Translations under genes and position numbers: made by a program | From: an uncultured Leptotrichia sp. | GTDB taxonomy: Bacteria > Fusobacteriota > Fusobacteriia > Fusobacteriales > Leptotrichiaceae | Reading direction: 5' to 3' | DNA: 9,915 bases | Assembly: GCA_938017765.1 (NCBI GenBank) | Contig: CALIJH010000037.1 | Location: forward strand, 1-9,915 | Part shown: positions 5,826 through 9,915 of the stretch, one piece after another | Position numbering within the stretch: the stretch's first letter is position 1 | Layout: every line of letters starts with the position of its first letter | The notes under the pieces: model-generated | The model's input: the letters and a program-made list of their open reading frames with translations, nothing else | Database searches by the model: none | What the model was told of the DNA's origin: nothing

Positions 5826-7346
5826 TTAATGTTTAAAATGTCTTATTCCTGTAAATACCATACTTATTCCATATTCATTGCAAGCCTGCACAGATTCTTC
5901 ATCTCTTATCGAACCACCGGGCTGAATTATAGCTCCAATACCATACTTGGCAGCCTCGTCCACACAATCCCTGAACGGAAAAAAAGCATCCGAAGCAAGA
6001 ACTGCCCCGTTCAATGACCCAAGATTATTCTTTGCCTGTTTTAAAGCATGAGCAGTAGCCCATATTCTATTAGTCTGACCTGTTCCTATACCTATGACTG
6101 CTCCGTCTTTTACTATTACTACTGCATTTGATTTTACGTGCTTTACGACTTTCATTCCTAAAAGCATATCTTTCTTTTCATGTTCCGACGGCTGTTTTTC
6201 AGTTACTACTTTTATATCGTCTATTATTTTTCTGTCCGTTTCCTGAACAAGTATTCCACCGTCTACTTTGATATATTCAAGTTTGTCTTGCGGTTTTGGT
6301 ATCTCACATTTTATTACTCTCAAATTTTTCTTATTTTTCAATGTTTCAAGAGCTTCTTTTGAATAAGAAGGAGCAATTACTATCTCAAGAAATATTTTAT
6401 TCAGTTCTTCAGCAGTTTTTACGTCTATCTCGCGGTTAATCGCAACAATACCCCCAAAAATGGAAACAGGGTCGCTATCATGAGCTTTTCCATATGCCGT
6501 GAATACATCATCAGCGATAGCTACACCGCACGGCGTAGAATGTTTTACCGCACAACAGGCAATTTCATCAAATTCATTTACAACTTTCCAAGCAATATCC
6601 ATATCTCTTATATTATTAAATGACAATTCTTTTCCATTTAACTGGATAAAATTTTTCATACTTCCGTTTTCAGTTGTGGAAACATAATAAGCTGAAGTTT
6701 GATGTGGATTTTCACCATATCTTAAATCAGATTTTTTTTCATAAGATATATTCAGATATTTCGGATATTCTTCTTCGAGCAGAAAATTCGATATTGCTGC
6801 ATCATAAGCGGAAGTCAGATTAAACACTTTTCCTGCCAGCCTTTTTTTAGTTTCAAAAGAAACATCTCCTTTATTTTCAATTTCCTGAGCTACTTTCTCG
6901 TAATCTTCAGGATTACATATTACAGTTACATCTTTAAATGATTTTGCTGCCGACCTTAGCATTGTAGGACCGCCTATATCGATAAATTCTATTTTTTCAT
7001 CAAAACTTTTATCTGTCTGAACTTCTTTAAAAAAAGGATATAAATTTACGACCACATAGTCTATCGTTTCGATATTTTCTTTTTTGATAGCTTCCATGTG
7101 CTCTTTATTTTCCCTTATGGCCAGTATTCCTCCATGTATATTAGGATGTAAAGTCTTAACTCTGCCGTCCAGCATTTCCTTAAATTTTGTAACTTCCGAG
7201 ATTTCAGTTACTTTTAAGCCATTTTCTTTCAAATATTTATAAGTTCCTCCTGTGGAAATGATTTCATTCCCTTTAGCAATCAAAAATTTTGCAAATTCCA
7301 ATATACCTGTTTTGTCATATACTGAAATTAAAGCTCTTTTTTTCAT
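5826..7346 (-). CDS. purH: Bifunctional AICAR formyltransferase / IMP cyclohydrolase
   Basis: 506 residues, the usual length (about 505-530). It carries out the last two steps of IMP synthesis: formylation of AICAR with 10-formyltetrahydrofolate, then ring closure. The N-terminal MGS-like cyclohydrolase domain (about 1-130) shows SVYDKTG (8-14), STGGTYKYL (31-39) and DGRVKTLHPNIHGGIL (60-74). The transformylase domain follows with LRYGENPHQ (208-216), the catalytic Lys268-His269 in VKHSTPCGVA, KSNAVV (405-410), and SDAFFPFRD and IIQPGGSIRD near the end. GTGQTNRIWATAHA replaces the GQMSRVDSA form of the enterobacterial enzyme. All key residues are present, so the protein should be active. An AAAGGAAT site lies 8 bases before the ATG. 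It is the last purine gene, 132 bp after purN, with probable read-through from upstream. Confidence 0.97.
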   Translation of the reverse strand: MKKRALISVYDKTGILEFAKFLIAKGNEIISTGGTYKYLKENGLKVTEISEVTKFKEMLDGRVKTLHPNIHGGILAIRENKEHMEAIKKENIETIDYVVVNLYPFFKEVQTDKSFDEKIEFIDIGGPTMLRSAAKSFKDVTVICNPEDYEKVAQEIENKGDVSFETKKRLAGKVFNLTSAYDAAISNFLLEEEYPKYLNISYEKKSDLRYGENPHQTSAYYVSTTENGSMKNFIQLNGKELSFNNIRDMDIAWKVVNEFDEIACCAVKHSTPCGVAIADDVFTAYGKAHDSDPVSIFGGIVAINREIDVKTAEELNKIFLEIVIAPSYSKEALETLKNKKNLRVIKCEIPKPQDKLEYIKVDGGILVQETDRKIIDDIKVVTEKQPSEHEKKDMLLGMKVVKHVKSNAVVIVKDGAVIGIGTGQTNRIWATAHALKQAKNNLGSLNGAVLASDAFFPFRDCVDEAAKYGIGAIIQPGGSIRDEESVQACNEYGISMVFTGIRHFKH

Positions 7347-7478
7347 TATTTTTATTCCTTTCGATAATATTTTATTCCCCTATTTTTTAAACTCTCACAT
7401 ACTTTTTTTATTTTTTGTCTTTTCGGTATTCTGTATCCACATATTTTGTTCAGTTAGAATTATAATATCTGAATATAT

Positions 7479-8069
7479 CTAATTCTTTAATATTTTTTTT
7501 ATTCCTTTTATTAATAATTGATGTTCCTTCTCAAGAATTCTTTTCTGTAAAGTTTCAGGCGTGTCATTTTCTAAAACTTCTACTTTCATATTCATTATAG
7601 GTTCTCCTGTATCAATTCCGGTATCTACATAATGAATTGTACATCCGCTTTCTTTTTCTCCGTTTTTTAATACAGCCTCGTGTACTTTCAGTCCGTACAT
7701 TCCTTTCCCTCCATATTTAGGCAATAAAGACGGATGAATATTAATTATCTTTTTTTCCCATTTTCTGATAAATTTCTCCGATAATATGGACAAATATCCT
7801 GCCAATATTATATATGAAGTTTTCTCATTATTATTTTCGAGAATTTTATCTATCTCGTCTGAAAGTTTTTCCCCCAAAAGTTTTCTGTCAGTCATTATAT
7901 TTTTTATTTTATGTTTTTCAGCCCTTTTTAGAGCATAACACGGCCTGTCGGCTATTACATATGAAATTTCGCAATCCAATTCCTCATTTTCAATACTGTC
8001 AATAATTGCCTGTAAATTTGAGCCTGAACCTGATACCAGAACTGCTATTTTCTGTTTTATTTCAGACAT
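7479..8069 (-). CDS. purN: Phosphoribosylglycinamide formyltransferase (GAR transformylase)
   Basis: 196 residues, typical for the folate-dependent enzyme (190-215). It transfers the formyl group of 10-formyltetrahydrofolate to GAR, the third step of IMP synthesis, in the cytosol. Visible are the phosphate-binding loop VLVSGSGSNLQAI (10-22), the catalytic Asn110 and His112 in INIHPSLLP, the YGGKGMYGLKVH loop, and the catalytic Asp153 in VDTGIDTGEPI. GEPIMNMKV stands where GPII-Q is common, a mild variation away from the active site residues. The gene begins 13 bp inside the end of purM, with AAAGGAG 10 bases before the ATG embedded in purM codons, so the two are translated as a pair. Confidence 0.95.
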   Translation of the reverse strand: MSEIKQKIAVLVSGSGSNLQAIIDSIENEELDCEISYVIADRPCYALKRAEKHKIKNIMTDRKLLGEKLSDEIDKILENNNEKTSYIILAGYLSILSEKFIRKWEKKIINIHPSLLPKYGGKGMYGLKVHEAVLKNGEKESGCTIHYVDTGIDTGEPIMNMKVEVLENDTPETLQKRILEKEHQLLIKGIKKILKN

Positions 8070-9055
8070 AATTTTTTATCTCCTTTACTTATATATCCAA
8101 TCTCATATGCGTCCTCTCCCGCTTCTTTGAGAATTTCGACAGCTCTTTCACTGTCTCTCTTATTGACAATAACAGTAAATCCTACTCCCATATTAAACGT
8201 CCCCCACATTTCATTTTCATTTACTTTTTTAAATTTATCATTTTTGAATAGGGGATGTATTTTTATTCTATCTTTATGAATATTCGCACAAAATCCCTCA
8301 GGAACAGCTCTTGGAACATTTTCAATAATTCCTCCGCCTGTTATATGTGCCATTCCATTTATTTTGATATTCTCCATAAGTTTTTGAATTGATTTTACAT
8401 ATATTTTAGTCGGTGTCAGCAAATATTCTCCTATTGTTTTTCCTTCATATTTCTCATTTAAATCTGTAAACAGTTTTCTTATAAGGGAAAATCCGTTGCT
8501 ATGAGCACCGCTTGATGAAATGGCTATAATTACATCTTCCTCCGTAATATCACTTCCATTCACTATTTCATCTTCTTCAACTACACCTACTGCAAAACCC
8601 GCAATATCATATTCTCCTATAGTATAAAATCCCGGCATTTCTGCTGTTTCTCCGCCTATGAGAGAAGCTCCCGCCTGTCTGCAACCGTCGGCTACACCAT
8701 TTATTATTTCTGATGAAACATCTGAATCTAATTTCCCGCATGCAAGATAATCAAGGAAAAATAAAGGTTTTGCTCCATGACATAAAATATCATTTACACA
8801 CATTGCCACGCAGTCAATTCCGACTGTGTTATAAATTCCTGTTTCAAAAGCGATTTTCAGTTTTGTTCCTACACCGTCAGTTCCTGACACAAGGACAGGT
8901 TTTTTATATTCTCCTAATCTGTACAATGCTCCGAAACTCCCGAGTTCATTTAAAACGTTGGAATTGTATGTGCTTTTTACTTTATCTTTTATTTTTTCTA
9001 CTGTTTTATATCCTTCTTCCTTATCCACACCTGAATCTTTATAAGAAATAGTCAT
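8057..9055 (-). CDS. purM: Phosphoribosylformylglycinamidine cyclo-ligase (AIR synthetase)
   Basis: 332 residues from the ATG at 9055. The same frame runs open to an ATG at 9166, but the added 37 residues are lysine-rich, unlike the family. The 9055 start gives MTISYKDSGVDKEEGYK, the normal N-terminus, with AAAGGA about 9 bases upstream. The enzyme closes the imidazole ring of FGAM using ATP to give AIR. Motifs: the glycine-rich VSGTDGVGTKLKIAF (56-70), VAMCVNDILCHGAKPLFFLDY (83-103), GGETAEMPGFY (134-144), SSGAHSNGFSL, HITGGGIIENVPRAVPEG and MWGTFNMGVGF. All match the PurM/AIRS family. It overlaps purN and lies 155 bp after purF; that gap holds a 9-bp hairpin (9172-9194) of unclear role and no convincing promoter. 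Confidence 0.96.
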   Translation of the reverse strand: MTISYKDSGVDKEEGYKTVEKIKDKVKSTYNSNVLNELGSFGALYRLGEYKKPVLVSGTDGVGTKLKIAFETGIYNTVGIDCVAMCVNDILCHGAKPLFFLDYLACGKLDSDVSSEIINGVADGCRQAGASLIGGETAEMPGFYTIGEYDIAGFAVGVVEEDEIVNGSDITEEDVIIAISSSGAHSNGFSLIRKLFTDLNEKYEGKTIGEYLLTPTKIYVKSIQKLMENIKINGMAHITGGGIIENVPRAVPEGFCANIHKDRIKIHPLFKNDKFKKVNENEMWGTFNMGVGFTVIVNKRDSERAVEILKEAGEDAYEIGYISKGDKKLCLK

Positions 9056-9210
9056 CTCATTTTTCCTTTCTTTTTTATATGTTTTATTATCCCGTTTCCT
9101 GATATTTAAAGTTTTATAGCCAGAATAAAAATTCTTAGTTTTTTTCTGAATTAACGATAATTTCAAATAACTTTAGTAAAAAAATTTCACTAAATATTGT
9201 ATATAATAAA

Positions 9211-9915
9211 TTATTTCCCGCTATCCTTAAAACAATCCAAATTTACATCCTTATTTTGCAAAGCTTTCTTAATATTTTCTATAGAAAGATAATCCAATGT
9301 TGTAGCTCCTATATATTCTCTTATCTCATCTACTGTCATAATATTTCCTATCAGTTCTTTCTCACTTGCGATATTGACTCCGAAATAGGATTCGCTTATT
9401 ACTACGGGAGATGCCGATCTGAAATGTACTTCTTTTACTCCTGCTTCAAACAGTATCTTTATAAGTATTTTAGAAGTTGTACCTCTCACGAGGGAGTCAT
9501 CTACTACGACAATTCTTTTATTTTCAATGAGGCTTTTCATAGGGTTTAATTTTACTTTTACTGCATTTTCCCTCAATTCCTGTGTAGGCAGTATAAACGT
9601 CCTTCCAATATATTTATTTTTTAGTAAAGCTACTCCATAAGGTATTCCGCTCGCTTCAGAATATCCGATTGCCGCAGGAACTCCCGAATCGGGTACCCCT
9701 ATGACGAGATCGGCTTCTATAGGATTTTGTTCATATAACAGTTTTCCCGCCTCATGTCTTGAAGCATATACACTTATTCCGTCAATTACACTGTCAGGTC
9801 TTGCAAAATAAATATATTCAAAAGATGAATAGGATTTTTTTTCCCTTATATCATATTTTATTGACTCTACTCCATTTTCATCAATAATTACTATTTCACC
9901 CGGCTCTATATCTCT
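9211..9915 (-). CDS. purF: Amidophosphoribosyltransferase, C-terminal part (start lies beyond the window)
   Basis: The minus-strand frame is open from 9915 to the TAA at 9211-9213, giving 234 residues; an internal TTG at 9576 is not the start. The N-terminal glutaminase domain with the catalytic cysteine (about 240 residues) is off the right edge. The visible phosphoribosyltransferase half shows FARPDSVIDG (37-46 of the fragment), VIGVPDSGVPAAIGY (71-85), YIGRTFI, the PRPP-binding loop VVVDDSLVRGTTS (136-148), and DEIREYIGATTLDYLS (196-211). The enzyme makes phosphoribosylamine from PRPP and glutamine, the committed step of purine synthesis. The positions that hold iron-sulphur cysteines in the Bacillus enzyme are Ser (176) and Asn (225), with only one Cys (228) left, so this member very probably lacks the cluster. 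It would be the first visible gene of the purF-purM-purN-purH run. Confidence 0.95.
   Translation of the reverse strand, partial: RDIEPGEIVIIDENGVESIKYDIREKKSYSSFEYIYFARPDSVIDGISVYASRHEAGKLLYEQNPIEADLVIGVPDSGVPAAIGYSEASGIPYGVALLKNKYIGRTFILPTQELRENAVKVKLNPMKSLIENKRIVVVDDSLVRGTTSKILIKILFEAGVKEVHFRSASPVVISESYFGVNIASEKELIGNIMTVDEIREYIGATTLDYLSIENIKKALQNKDVNLDCFKDSGK

Noticed and set aside
7347..7478. Gap between purN and purH with an inverted repeat (arms 7456-7462 and 7480-7486) and a 13-codon frame TKYVDTEYRKDKK
   Set aside because: Arms of 7 A/T-rich bases with a 17-base loop overlapping the purN stop, no U-tract, and a short frame with no ribosome site; nothing exceeds chance in this base composition.
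9056..9166. 37-residue N-terminal extension of PurM from an upstream ATG
   Set aside because: Lys-rich, no ribosome site, unlike the family; the ATG at 9055 gives the conserved N-terminus with a proper AAAGGA.
9172..9194. Hairpin between purF and purM as a possible purine riboswitch or terminator
   Set aside because: Only a 9-bp A/T stem with a bulge, no following U-run and no conserved purine-riboswitch core; the gene order argues for simple operon spacing.

Overview
The window looks like a chromosomal segment of a very AT-rich, diderm, fermentative bacterium. The purine proteins, base composition and gene style fit the Fusobacteriota best, probably a Leptotrichia-like lineage. This is an inference from sequence style; there is no rRNA in the window to confirm it.

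Layout. (1) Positions 2-730, plus strand: the 3' two thirds of an AI-2E/PerM-family membrane permease gene, entering from the left edge. (2) Positions 812-851: a perfect 40-bp A/T palindrome that ends this gene and, in the opposite direction, the next cluster. (3) Positions 862-5526, minus strand: an accessory cluster read right to left. It begins with a 520-residue alpha/beta-hydrolase (lipase-like, GHSLGG) protein whose N-terminal third is about fifteen 11-residue repeats. A 1-base TAATG overlap joins it to a lipoprotein gene, followed 18 bp later by a paralogous lipoprotein gene. Then come an exported LprI/DUF1311-like protein, a small double-hydrophobic membrane protein and a short LprI-like fragment. 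(4) Positions 5545-5825: a non-coding joint with the likely promoter of the cluster and a 20-codon piece that looks like the C-terminus of a lost TrmA/RlmD-type methyltransferase. (5) Positions 5826-9915, minus strand: purine biosynthesis genes in transcription order purF (cut by the right edge), purM, purN, purH.

How the genes work together. PurF, PurM, PurN and PurH catalyse committed, middle and final steps of de novo IMP synthesis and form an operon-like run; purN and purM overlap. The accessory cluster reads as a candidate antibacterial effector-immunity locus: a phospholipase-like protein carrying an amphipathic repeat domain, immediately followed by duplicated envelope lipoproteins and further exported or membrane proteins. 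Lipase effectors paired with periplasmic or lipoprotein immunity proteins are known from type VI secretion (Tle/Tli). No secretion machinery is visible here, so the delivery route and even the toxin role are unproven. The 11-mer repeat domain and its pairing with duplicated lipoproteins is the part most likely to be undescribed.
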